A stretch of 10,709 nucleotides of DNA from positions 1-10,709 of the forward strand of contig CAUCKA010000038.1 of NCBI GenBank assembly GCA_958443265.1. The letters are read 5' to 3'. This document shows, piece by piece, positions 1 to 5,800 of this stretch. The notes beneath the pieces are model-generated. The model did not search any database and had not been told where the DNA came from. It saw nothing but the letters and a program-made list of their open reading frames with translations. Both the position numbers and the translations under genes were made by a program. The DNA is from an uncultured Collinsella sp. (lineage in GTDB: Bacteria > Actinomycetota > Coriobacteriia > Coriobacteriales > Coriobacteriaceae). Within the stretch, counting starts at the first letter, position 1, and the number at the start of each line of letters is the position of its first letter.

Positions 1-1725
1 CGCCTCGCCCGAGGCCTTCTTCTGGTCCAGAGCGGCACGACCGGCACGCTCAAGCGCGGACGTATCGTCGAACAGCAGCGCATCGATATCGCCGGCAAGC
101 AGCTGCTCCACCAGGCCCTCGAGCTCACGAGGGGCCTCGAGCACGTCGCCCAGACGACCCGAGACATCGTCGCCCAGTACACCCACCAGACAGCTCACGA
201 GCGGCGAGCTGTCGGCCATGCGGGCATCGAGTTTCTTTTGGCTAGCAAGCTCCGAGCGCACCTCGGACAGTTTGTTGCGCGCCTCGCTCTCGCGGGCACG
301 CAAGTCCTTAAGGGCTGCACGGGCGACCTCGGTAGCCTCGCGCGCATCAATCTGGGCTTGACGGGCCTGATCGAGTGCACCCTCAAGCTCCTCGGCGCGG
401 TCGCGACGGCTCTCGAGTGAGGCCGTGACTTCCTCGAGCTGCTCGTCGATCTGCTCCAGGCGTGAGGCGTACATGTTGTCCTCGACCTCGGCGTTGCTCA
501 GCGAGTCCTTCACCTTGGCGAGTTCGAGCGCCGCGTTATCGGCCACACGCTGCACATCGCGTTGCTCACGCGTAAGCTGCGAAATCTGATTGTCGAGCGC
601 CACGCGCCGCTCGTGGAGCTGAGCGGCGGCAGGACCAGCGGCGTCAACGTCCTCCTGGGCCTGCATGTGCGCGCCGGTCACTTCCTCAAGCTGCGCACGC
701 GCGTCCTCGAGCTCCTCTACCACGCGACGACGCTGATGCTCGGAGCTCGAGATCTGGCCGCGCATGTCGGACAGGCGCGACACCATGTTGTGGCCCTTTT
801 CCTCGAGCAGGCGCATATCGGAGTTAATGCGGCCGACCACGTCTTGCATATGGCGGCGCTGCTCGCCCAGGTCGCCCACAAACAGGCCCTTTTCCTCGAG
901 CATAACCTGGAGCTTCTCGAGCTCGCGCTCCTTTTCGCCCATGCGGTACTGCGCAAGCTCCAGCTCGGCGGCGCCTTCCTTGGAGCGGCTCTCCAAGTCG
1001 TTCCACTGCGACTGCAGCGAACGCAGCTCGTCGACGGCTAGCATCTGCGTAAGCTCGTTCGCGCGCGAGGACAGCTCTTTGTACTTGCGCGCACGATCGA
1101 CCTGACGCTCCAGCGGTCGCAGCTGACGGGCAATTTCCTTATTGATGTCGCGGGCACGCGTCAGGTGCTCGTCCATCGATTTAATCTTTTTGAGCGCACG
1201 CTCCTTGCGGCGTTTGTGCTTGGAGATGCCGGCGGCCTCCTCGATGAGGGCACGGCGCTCCTCGGGGCGGCTCTGCAAAATGGCGTCGAGCTTGCCCTGG
1301 CTGATGATGGAATGCGTATCCTTACCCAGGCCCGAATCGTGCAGGATGTCCTGAATGTCCATCAGGCGGCACGGGCTCGAGTTGATGAGGTACTCGCTTT
1401 CGCCCGAGCGATACATACGACGGGTGATGGCGACCTCGTCAAAGTCGACGGGCAGCATATGGTCCGAGTTATCGAGCACCAGAGTGACCTCGGCGACACC
1501 CACCGGCTTGCGCGCTGACGAGCCCGAGAAGATGACATCCTCCATGGCCTGGCCGCGCAGCTGCTTGGCGCTCTGCTCGCCCAGGACCCACAGAATCGAG
1601 TCAGAGATGTTCGATTTTCCCGAGCCGTTGGGACCGACGATGACGGTCAGGCCCGGCTCAAACGTCATATGGGCGCGGTCGGCAAACGACTTGAACCCTT
1701 TGAGCGTGAGGGACTTGAGATACAC
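1..1725 (-). CDS. smc: Chromosome segregation ATPase SMC, N-terminal part (cut by window edge)
   Basis: SMC is the ATPase core of the condensin-like complex that organises and separates chromosomes. The 575 visible codons have no stop, so the gene continues past the left edge. A GTG start at 1725 follows a GAGGA ribosome site and lies 10 nt after the rnc stop; the protein begins VYLKSLTLKGFKSFAD, the usual SMC head start. Walker A (GPNGSGKSN) is at residues 31-39, the R-loop region (FSGSSARKPVG) near 66-76 and the Q-loop (SQGKLDAIL) near 142-150. A long Glu/Leu/Arg/Gln-rich coiled coil follows from about residue 165 to 500. The beginning of a hinge-like domain (LVGVLGDDVSGRLGDVLEAP) starts near residue 510, close to its place in Bacillus SMC. 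The C-terminal coil, signature motif and Walker B are outside the window. rnc-smc adjacency is common in Gram-positives. Identification is secure; only completeness is unknown. Confidence 0.96.
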   Translation of the reverse strand, partial: MYLKSLTLKGFKSFADRAHMTFEPGLTVIVGPNGSGKSNISDSILWVLGEQSAKQLRGQAMEDVIFSGSSARKPVGVAEVTLVLDNSDHMLPVDFDEVAITRRMYRSGESEYLINSSPCRLMDIQDILHDSGLGKDTHSIISQGKLDAILQSRPEERRALIEEAAGISKHKRRKERALKKIKSMDEHLTRARDINKEIARQLRPLERQVDRARKYKELSSRANELTQMLAVDELRSLQSQWNDLESRSKEGAAELELAQYRMGEKERELEKLQVMLEEKGLFVGDLGEQRRHMQDVVGRINSDMRLLEEKGHNMVSRLSDMRGQISSSEHQRRRVVEELEDARAQLEEVTGAHMQAQEDVDAAGPAAAQLHERRVALDNQISQLTREQRDVQRVADNAALELAKVKDSLSNAEVEDNMYASRLEQIDEQLEEVTASLESRRDRAEELEGALDQARQAQIDAREATEVARAALKDLRARESEARNKLSEVRSELASQKKLDARMADSSPLVSCLVGVLGDDVSGRLGDVLEAPRELEGLVEQLLAGDIDALLFDDTSALERAGRAALDQKKASGEA

Positions 1726-1735
1726 GGTTCCTCGC

Positions 1736-2461
1736 TTAAACAGGCTTCTTGTTGAGAATCACGCCGTTGGTGGTGTAGCCCATGCGGTCAAGTGCCTCGA
1801 GTGCAGCGGCTCCCTCGGCTTCCTTCTTTGAGGAGCCGGAGCCGCGACCCTGGCGAATACCATCGATCAACACCACGGCGGTAAAGGTGGGCGCATGCGC
1901 CGGGCCTTCAGAGCCAACGAGCTTGTACGCCGGAGGCTCGTGGCCGTCGGCTTGCACGCACTCCTGCAAAAACGACTTGGGGTTCGCAGGATGCTCGGCA
2001 CGCTCGGAGGCCAAATGGGGCTTAAGCGTACGGTGGATGAACTCCGCCGCCGCATCCCAGCCAGCATCCAGATACAGCGCGCCCACGAGCGACTCATAGA
2101 CGTTCTCGAGCGCCGAGTGCAGGCCGCGCGCGCCGGTACCGGTCTCGGAGGCACCAAAGATGATGATGCCATCGATACCCAGCTCGTGCGACACCTCGGA
2201 CAGCGTGGCGCCCGAGACAAGGGACACCTTCAGGCGCGTGAGCTTGCCCTCGTCAAACTCCGGATAGGACTCAAAGAGCGAGCGGGCAACCACGGCGCCC
2301 AAAATGGAATCGCCCAAAAACTCAAGACGCTCATAGCTGGCAGAAACCGGCTGGCCCTCGACGGCCGAAGGATGCGTAAGGGCCGCGCGCAGCAGCACCT
2401 TGTCATTGAACTCGTGGCCCAGAATCTCCTGGGCGCGCGTAAGTCGTTCGGATAAAGCCAA
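1736..2461 (-). CDS. rnc: Ribonuclease III
   Basis: RNase III is a dimeric double-strand-specific endonuclease that processes rRNA precursors and some mRNAs. The 241 residues match the usual family length. The nuclease domain (about 5-150) has the signature ERLEFLGDSILG at 44-55, supplying metal ligands E47 and D51. A double-stranded RNA-binding domain follows (about 161-229), starting PKSFLQECVQ and ending in the lysine-rich SSKKEAEGAAALEAL helix. The second metal motif reads ALENVYESLVGALYLD (117-132): E123 is present, but the position that is normally Asp (LADxxEAL) is N120. The start is TTG at 2461, 8 nt after GGGAGG and only 3 nt beyond the acpP stop, so translation is probably coupled to acpP. 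No in-frame ATG gives a better start. The smc start follows 10 nt downstream. Family assignment is firm; full catalytic activity is not proven because of N120. Confidence 0.95.
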   Translation of the reverse strand: MALSERLTRAQEILGHEFNDKVLLRAALTHPSAVEGQPVSASYERLEFLGDSILGAVVARSLFESYPEFDEGKLTRLKVSLVSGATLSEVSHELGIDGIIIFGASETGTGARGLHSALENVYESLVGALYLDAGWDAAAEFIHRTLKPHLASERAEHPANPKSFLQECVQADGHEPPAYKLVGSEGPAHAPTFTAVVLIDGIRQGRGSGSSKKEAEGAAALEALDRMGYTTNGVILNKKPV

Positions 2462-2464
2462 GAC

Positions 2465-2707
2465 CTAAGCCTCCCTGGCGTGTTCGATCGCGTCGACGGC
2501 GTCGGCGACAGAGTTGAGCGAGAGCAGGGTCTCGTCATCGATCTCGAGATTGAACTCGTCCTCGATAGCCGTAACCAGTTGCAGGCGCTCGAGCGAGTTG
2601 GCATCGAGGTCGTCAAAGGTGGTCTCATCGCTAATTTCGGCAACATCGACGCCCAGAACGTCAGCAGCGACCTCGGCGATCTTGTCGAAGATTTCGGAGC
2701 GGTCCAT
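2465..2707 (-). CDS. acpP: Acyl carrier protein
   Basis: This 80-residue acidic protein carries growing acyl chains on a phosphopantetheine arm in type II fatty acid synthesis. It has the ACP length and four-helix pattern (MDRSEIFDKIAEVAADVLGV at 1-20; VTAIEDEFNLEIDD at 45-58; VADAVDAIE at 67-75). The predicted attachment residue is S38 in LDANSLERLQLV (34-45). The family normally has Asp-Ser-Leu here; this copy has Asn37-Ser-Leu, and the usual Glu in helix II is Gln43. The ATG at 2707 is chosen because AGAGGA lies 6 nt upstream; the reading frame is open further upstream, but an earlier ATG overlaps that ribosome site. The gene lies 124 nt after plsX, across a palindrome, and 3 nt before rnc. 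Its position between plsX and rnc supports the housekeeping fatty-acid ACP, although a specialised carrier protein cannot be excluded from sequence alone. Confidence 0.92.
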   Translation of the reverse strand: MDRSEIFDKIAEVAADVLGVDVAEISDETTFDDLDANSLERLQLVTAIEDEFNLEIDDETLLSLNSVADAVDAIEHAREA

Positions 2708-2831
2708 AGCGCTTCCTCTCATAGTGCATGAATACCAAAAGAATGGTACCGCCCGGGCGGTACCAAGATACGGTTCTGATTCTACCCCACGACGCACGCC
2801 CCGAGGCACATAACAGCGCTCTAACTCGCTC
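2708..2831. other. plsX-acpP intergenic region
   Basis: This 124 nt gap is the longest in the window. Read on the minus strand it contains, in order: the tail after the plsX stop, a possible -10 box TAGAAT at 2779-2784 without a convincing -35, the perfect palindrome at 2744-2765, a T-rich stretch (TTCTTTT), and the acpP ribosome site AGAGGA. No conserved small ORF is visible. It is the natural place for a separate acpP promoter or for partial termination between plsX and acpP. Confidence 0.6.
2738..2765 (-). terminator. 22 bp perfect palindrome plus T-rich tract: terminator/attenuator or operator
   Basis: Positions 2744-2765 form a perfect inverted repeat with half-site TGGTACCGCCC. On the minus strand it is followed at once by TTCTTTT. 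Transcribed, it would fold into a GC-rich hairpin of about 9 bp closed by a 4 nt loop, which with the U-rich tail resembles an intrinsic terminator after plsX. Because acpP begins only 37 nt later with its own ribosome site, partial termination (attenuation) is as likely as a full stop. A duplex-DNA operator for a dimeric repressor is the main alternative, since perfect two-fold symmetry is more than a hairpin needs. Confidence 0.55.
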
Positions 2832-3851
2832 TTACAAAACGATGCCGTCCATGGAGTTGGCGACGTTCTCGACCAGCCCCGCGCGCACGGCTTCGGCCGC
2901 CGCGAGCGTACCGTTTTTAACAGCCTCGACCGAGGTGGCGCCATGGCCGATCAGGACCACGCCACGCAGGCCCAAAAGAATCGCGCCGCCCTTGGCATCA
3001 CCAGAGAGCTTGGCCTTAATCTCGCGCATCTGCTTTTTGATGAGCAGCGCGGCGATCTTGGTGCCGAGCGAGGCCATAAAGGCGCCCTTGAGCTCCTGTA
3101 GCAAAAACTTGGCAGCGCCCTCGGTAGCCTTGAGAGCGATATTGCCCGACATGCCGTCGGCAACAACGACATCGAAATTGCCCGAGGTGAGGTCGGTGCC
3201 TTCGCAGTTGCCCACAAAGCCGGGAACGGCGGCTTTCATGGCCGGGAAGCAGGCCTTGGTAAAGTTGGAACCCTTCTCATCCTCGGTGCCATTGGCAAGC
3301 AGGCCCACGCGAGGATGCTCGATGCCCAGGACAACGCGTGCATAGGCGCTACCCATCTGGGCAAAACGCACCATGTCGTCGACCTCGACATCGGGGTTGG
3401 CGCCCATATCGCACAGCACCGTCAGACCGCCGGCGCGATTGGGCAGCGCATTGGTCAGACAGGGACGTACCGGCTGCTTCTTGCCTTCGGCCTGATACCT
3501 AAACGGCGTCACATAGGCGGTGGCAGCAGCAGTCATGGCACCGGTCGAGCCGGCAGAGAAGAACGCGTCCGCATTTCCCTTCTTGATGGCGCGGCACGAC
3601 AACACGATCGACGATTTACGCTTGGTCATCACGGCGCGAATGGGATCGTCATCCATGGCGATAACGTCGGGTGCCTCAAGGGCCTCAACACGTGCATGGG
3701 AAGCAGCAAAGGGATTAACGATTTCAGCGGGGCCAGCTGCCAAGACCTCGATATCGGAATCGGCGGCAAGTGCAGCCTCGATACCATCGAGAACAACCTG
3801 AGGTTTCTCGTCTCCGCCCACAACGTCTACACAAACGCGAACGCTACTCAT
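2832..3851 (-). CDS. plsX: Phosphate acyltransferase PlsX
   Basis: PlsX is a peripheral membrane enzyme that converts acyl-ACP and phosphate to acyl-phosphate, the acyl donor for PlsY in phospholipid synthesis. The 339 residues match family length. Recognisable blocks are VRVCVDVVGGDEKP near 4-17 (family DAMGGD, here DVVGGD), FFSAGSTGAMTA around S102 (family SAGNTGA), TVLCDMGANPD, GLLANGTEDEKGSNF, DVVVADGMSGNIALKATEG and GGAILLGLRGVVLIGHG. I start at the ATG at 3851 because AAGGAG lies 7 nt upstream; an ATG two codons earlier is only 1 nt from that ribosome site. The gene is preceded by a strong terminator hairpin and followed by a palindrome, so it may be expressed separately from rpmF and acpP. 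Its substrate carrier, ACP, is encoded next door. The family call is secure; the substituted residues are conservative and do not suggest loss of function. Confidence 0.95.
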   Translation of the reverse strand: MSSVRVCVDVVGGDEKPQVVLDGIEAALAADSDIEVLAAGPAEIVNPFAASHARVEALEAPDVIAMDDDPIRAVMTKRKSSIVLSCRAIKKGNADAFFSAGSTGAMTAAATAYVTPFRYQAEGKKQPVRPCLTNALPNRAGGLTVLCDMGANPDVEVDDMVRFAQMGSAYARVVLGIEHPRVGLLANGTEDEKGSNFTKACFPAMKAAVPGFVGNCEGTDLTSGNFDVVVADGMSGNIALKATEGAAKFLLQELKGAFMASLGTKIAALLIKKQMREIKAKLSGDAKGGAILLGLRGVVLIGHGATSVEAVKNGTLAAAEAVRAGLVENVANSMDGIVL

Positions 3852-3866
3852 ATACATACTCCTTAT

Positions 3867-3898
3867 ACAAAAATGGCCGACTCATTGAGCCGGCCATT
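3867..3898 (-). terminator. Intrinsic terminator between rpmF and plsX
   Basis: On the minus strand an arm AATGGCCGGCTC, a 3 nt loop AAT and the arm GAGTCGGCCATT pair over 12 positions with one G-U wobble, followed directly by five T residues (3869-3873). This is a textbook rho-independent terminator for the DUF177-rpmF transcript. It ends a few bases before the plsX ribosome site AAGGAG, so either plsX is transcribed by readthrough or the hairpin is a leader attenuator for a promoter lying just upstream. Confidence 0.85.
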
Positions 3899-3901
3899 GT
3901 G

Positions 3902-3915
3902 GTTCCATTTGGAAC
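3902..3915 (-). repeat. Small inverted repeat in the plsX leader
   Basis: GTTCC and GGAAC flank a 4 nt spacer. In the minus-strand RNA this could fold as a small hairpin just ahead of the terminator. Its internal AAATGG is also complementary to CCATTT at the 3' side of the terminator, so an alternative pairing that would disturb the terminator is conceivable. The pairing is only 6 bp against a 12 bp terminator stem, so this is weak evidence. Confidence 0.3.
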
Positions 3916-3929
3916 GGCATCGCATCCAG

Positions 3930-3935
3930 AGTATA
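3930..3935 (-). promoter_or_regulatory. Possible -10 box for plsX
   Basis: TATACT on the minus strand is one base from the sigma-70 -10 consensus and overlaps the region just past the rpmF stop. No good -35 is present at 16-18 nt (nearest candidates AGGTTA or GGTTAT). If used, the transcript would start about 3923 and include the terminator hairpin in its leader. AT-rich hexamers are uncommon in this GC-rich sequence, but one hexamer proves little. Confidence 0.3.
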
Positions 3936-3938
3936 CCG

Positions 3939-4118
3939 TTACTCGGTAACGATAACCTCGCGGTCCTTGTAGAAACCGCAGCTGGGGCACACGTGGTGCG
4001 GAAGCTTGACAGCGCCGCAACGGGGGCACGTGGACTGAGCCGCAGCCGAGATCTTCATGTTGGCGGAACGACGGGTGTGAGTGCGGATACGACCCTGCTT
4101 TTGTTTAGGTACGGGCAT
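3939..4118 (-). CDS. rpmF: 50S ribosomal protein L32
   Basis: L32 is a small protein of the large ribosomal subunit. The 59-residue product begins MPVPKQKQGRIRTHTRRSAN, the classic bL32 start, with a basic N-terminal arm. It has a zinc-ribbon with Cys at 31, 34, 44 and 47 (CPRCG and CPSCGFYKDREV). All four ligands are present, so this is the zinc-binding form rather than the zinc-free paralogue. The ATG at 4118 follows AAGGAAGG with 5 nt spacing. The gene lies 64 nt after the DUF177 gene, a pairing conserved across bacteria, and is followed by an intrinsic terminator, making it the last gene of its transcript. The frame is unambiguous although the gene is short. Confidence 0.97.
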   Translation of the reverse strand: MPVPKQKQGRIRTHTRRSANMKISAAAQSTCPRCGAVKLPHHVCPSCGFYKDREVIVTE

Positions 4119-4182
4119 AGTGACCTTCCTTATGAACTATCCAGTGTGGCGATTACGCGCAAGTAGCGATACTACCACAGTT

Positions 4183-4737
4183 TTACTCGTCGAGCTTGAG
4201 ATTCTTCAATGCTGCAAATGGATTTTCCGTGGCAGCGGCCCATTCTGCCTCTGCCTGGGCGGCGCAATCGCATTGCTCGACGTTGAGATTGCAACCGCAA
4301 GTGGGGCACAGGCCGCGGCAATCGGGCTTGCACAGAACGACAAACGGCGTGTCCATGACGACCGCGTCGTTGATGGGCTCACCCAGATCGACGATGCGGT
4401 CCTCACCCAGGAGCTCGTAGCCGTCCTCGTAGGCCTCGGGATCCTCGGGCTCCTCGAAGAGGTAGAACTCCTCGATCTCGCCGGCGATATCAAACGAGGC
4501 AGGCTCCAGGCAACGGTCGCACTCGCCGGTGGCGTGCGCGCGGACCATGCCCGTGAGCAAGACACCGGTACCGGCATTGGTAAAGACAACGTCGTAGTCG
4601 ATGCCGTCCTGTAGCTGGTACTCCTTCTCGCCCACCGTGTAGGTGGCGACATCGATCTTACCGGTCAGCGGATACGAATCTCCAGGAAACTCGAGCTGCT
4701 CAGAAAGATCGACGGTAACGCTCGGGAACTCAGCCAT
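4183..4737 (-). CDS. DUF177 (YceD-family) protein, linked to 23S rRNA/50S assembly
   Basis: DUF177 proteins are encoded beside rpmF in many bacteria and, from published work on bacterial and plant members, are needed for normal 23S rRNA accumulation; the biochemical activity is not settled. The 184-residue protein has the family's paired cysteine motifs: ECDRCLEP (C73, C76) and CKPDCRGLCPTCGCNLN (C136, C140, C144, C147, C149), then C156 and C158, probably a metal site. Between them is a strongly acidic stretch (about 87-120). I start at the ATG at 4737, which overlaps the preceding stop by one base (TAATG). The ribosome site is weak, suggesting translational coupling to the coiled-coil gene upstream. 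The open frame extends further upstream, but that part overlaps the coiled-coil gene and shows no family similarity. The family call is strong; the cellular role is inferred from relatives. Confidence 0.9.
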   Translation of the reverse strand: MAEFPSVTVDLSEQLEFPGDSYPLTGKIDVATYTVGEKEYQLQDGIDYDVVFTNAGTGVLLTGMVRAHATGECDRCLEPASFDIAGEIEEFYLFEEPEDPEAYEDGYELLGEDRIVDLGEPINDAVVMDTPFVVLCKPDCRGLCPTCGCNLNVEQCDCAAQAEAEWAAATENPFAALKNLKLDE

Positions 4738-5234
4738 TACCACTGACCATTCTGCTGGGCGGCACCCTCGTTGAGCTGCTGACGGCAACGGGTAACGGTG
4801 CCGGTCAGGCTCTTGAGGTTCTCCTCCAGGTGCGTAAAGACCTGCTCTGCGTAGTCCTCGGCAGCATAACGCGTCTCGCGCTCGTACTGCTGGGCACGAT
4901 CACGGATGTCGTCGGCCTGCTGCTGCGCTAAGCGGACGATCTCCTGCTCACCGGCAATGGTGAGGGCCTGCTGCTGAGCGTCGGCGATGATGGAATCGGC
5001 CTGGGCGGCGGCGGAAGCCATAAGCTCCTCGCGCTCCTTAAGGATACGGCGGGACTTCTGCCACTCCTCGGGATAGCTCATGCGGATCTCGTCGAGGATG
5101 TTGAAGAACACGTCGGCGTCGATGACCTTGAACTGAGCGTTCTTGCCGAAAGGCGGCTTGGCTTCCTCGATCAGCCCTTCGAGCTCATCGACCAAGCTGA
5201 CGATCCTATCGCCAGGAAAATTCTCGCCCGGCAT
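4737..5234 (-). CDS. DivIVA/SepIVA-like coiled-coil protein
   Basis: This 165-residue soluble protein has no signal peptide or membrane segment. It has three parts: an N-terminal module (about 10-66) with VDELEGLIEEAKPPF and FFNILDEIRMSYPEEWQKSRRIL; an Ala/Gln/Glu-rich coiled coil (about 66-130) with QADSIIADAQQQA-type heptads; and a short C-terminal segment (132-157, VFTHLEENLKSLTGTV). From memory, this pattern and the position beside DUF177 resemble mycobacterial SepIVA, a DivIVA-type protein of the septum and intracellular membrane domain, but with a much shorter coil. A role as a scaffold for septum or envelope growth is therefore inference. The ATG at 5234 is chosen because AAGGAG lies 6 nt upstream, rather than an ATG 24 nt earlier with no ribosome site. 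The stop overlaps the DUF177 start by one base. The main alternative is an unrelated coiled-coil protein resembling ATP synthase subunit b. Confidence 0.8.
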   Translation of the reverse strand: MPGENFPGDRIVSLVDELEGLIEEAKPPFGKNAQFKVIDADVFFNILDEIRMSYPEEWQKSRRILKEREELMASAAAQADSIIADAQQQALTIAGEQEIVRLAQQQADDIRDRAQQYERETRYAAEDYAEQVFTHLEENLKSLTGTVTRCRQQLNEGAAQQNGQW

Positions 5235-5248
5235 CCGGTCTCCTTTCA

Positions 5249-5290
5249 TAGGTAACATATCATCGTGCTAGTTTACCACATGCCACCAGG
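5249..5290 (-). promoter_or_regulatory. Weak candidate promoter ahead of the SepIVA-like gene
   Basis: The 68 nt gap after coaD is AT-richer than its surroundings. On the minus strand a T run and TTTATT are followed 16 nt later by TAAACT, which could be weak -35 and -10 boxes placing a start about 20 nt before the ribosome site. A 4 bp hairpin (TGCC/GGCA) lies between, with its T run on the wrong side for a minus-strand terminator. Low confidence. Confidence 0.2.
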
Positions 5291-5302
5291 CAATAAAAAA
5301 CG

Positions 5303-5800
5303 TCACGAAAAGCGGTGTCTGAGCGCTTCGACCACGTTGGGCGGGACAAACGTCGATACATCGCTGCCGAGCGAGGCGATCTGGCGAACGACCGAACTCG
5401 AGATATAGCCGTACTGCGGCGCACTCATGACAAAGATGGACTCCAGCTCGTTATCCAAGCGATAGTTGAGGTCTGCCTGCTGCAGCTCGTACTCAAAGTC
5501 GGTCATGGCGCGCAGGCCCTTGACCACGGCCCCCGCCCCCTGCTCGCGAGCGAAGTCGACCAAGAGGCCGGTAAAGGGCAGGACCTCGACGCCGTCGATA
5601 TCACCGAGCGCCTCGCGAGCCAGCGCCACGCGCTCATCGAGCATAAACGTGGTGCCCACGCCGTTTTTACCCTGCGACTCGGCAACAGCGACGATCACGC
5701 TGGGAAAGATGCGACGGGCGCGGCGGATCACATCGATATGGCCAAACGTGATGGGATCGAAGGTGCCCGGGACGATCACGCGGTTGATGGTGTCATTCAT
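5303..5800 (-). CDS. coaD: Phosphopantetheine adenylyltransferase (PPAT)
   Basis: CoaD transfers AMP from ATP to 4'-phosphopantetheine, the penultimate step of coenzyme A synthesis; CoA in turn supplies the ACP prosthetic group. The 165 residues match the family. Nucleotidyltransferase motifs are visible: PGTFDPITFGHIDVI (11-25) with the T-x-G-H signature at 18-21, KGLRAMTDFEYE (94-105), and SAPQYGYISSSVVRQI (126-141) with the ISSS motif. The ATG at 5800 has GGGAGGA 6 nt upstream and overlaps the end of rsmD by 8 nt; the frame is open further upstream, but that stretch lies inside rsmD and looks unlike CoaD. rsmD-coaD adjacency is widespread. All residues I would check are present, so the enzyme is probably active. 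Confidence 0.97.
   Translation of the reverse strand: MNDTINRVIVPGTFDPITFGHIDVIRRARRIFPSVIVAVAESQGKNGVGTTFMLDERVALAREALGDIDGVEVLPFTGLLVDFAREQGAGAVVKGLRAMTDFEYELQQADLNYRLDNELESIFVMSAPQYGYISSSVVRQIASLGSDVSTFVPPNVVEALRHRFS

Noticed and set aside
562..1041. Plus-strand open frame and dense CTCGAG/GAGCTC hexamers over the smc coiled coil
   Set aside because: The repeated hexamers are Leu-Glu and Glu-Leu codons of the SMC coiled coil, not a DNA repeat; the plus-strand frame is their complement.
3844..4029. 61-codon minus-strand frame overlapping rpmF
   Set aside because: It is out of frame with the clear L32 protein and runs through the terminator hairpin; it has no family similarity.
3315..4166. 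283-codon open frame on the plus strand spanning plsX and rpmF
   Set aside because: It is antisense to two confidently identified genes and crosses their terminator; no domain, and no ribosome site that stands out.
4119..4182. Possible hairpin or promoter in the DUF177-rpmF gap
   Set aside because: TGTGG/CCACA are 25 nt apart with only a 4 bp inner stem, and the best -35/-10 guess (TTGCGC, TAGTTC) is too weak to call.
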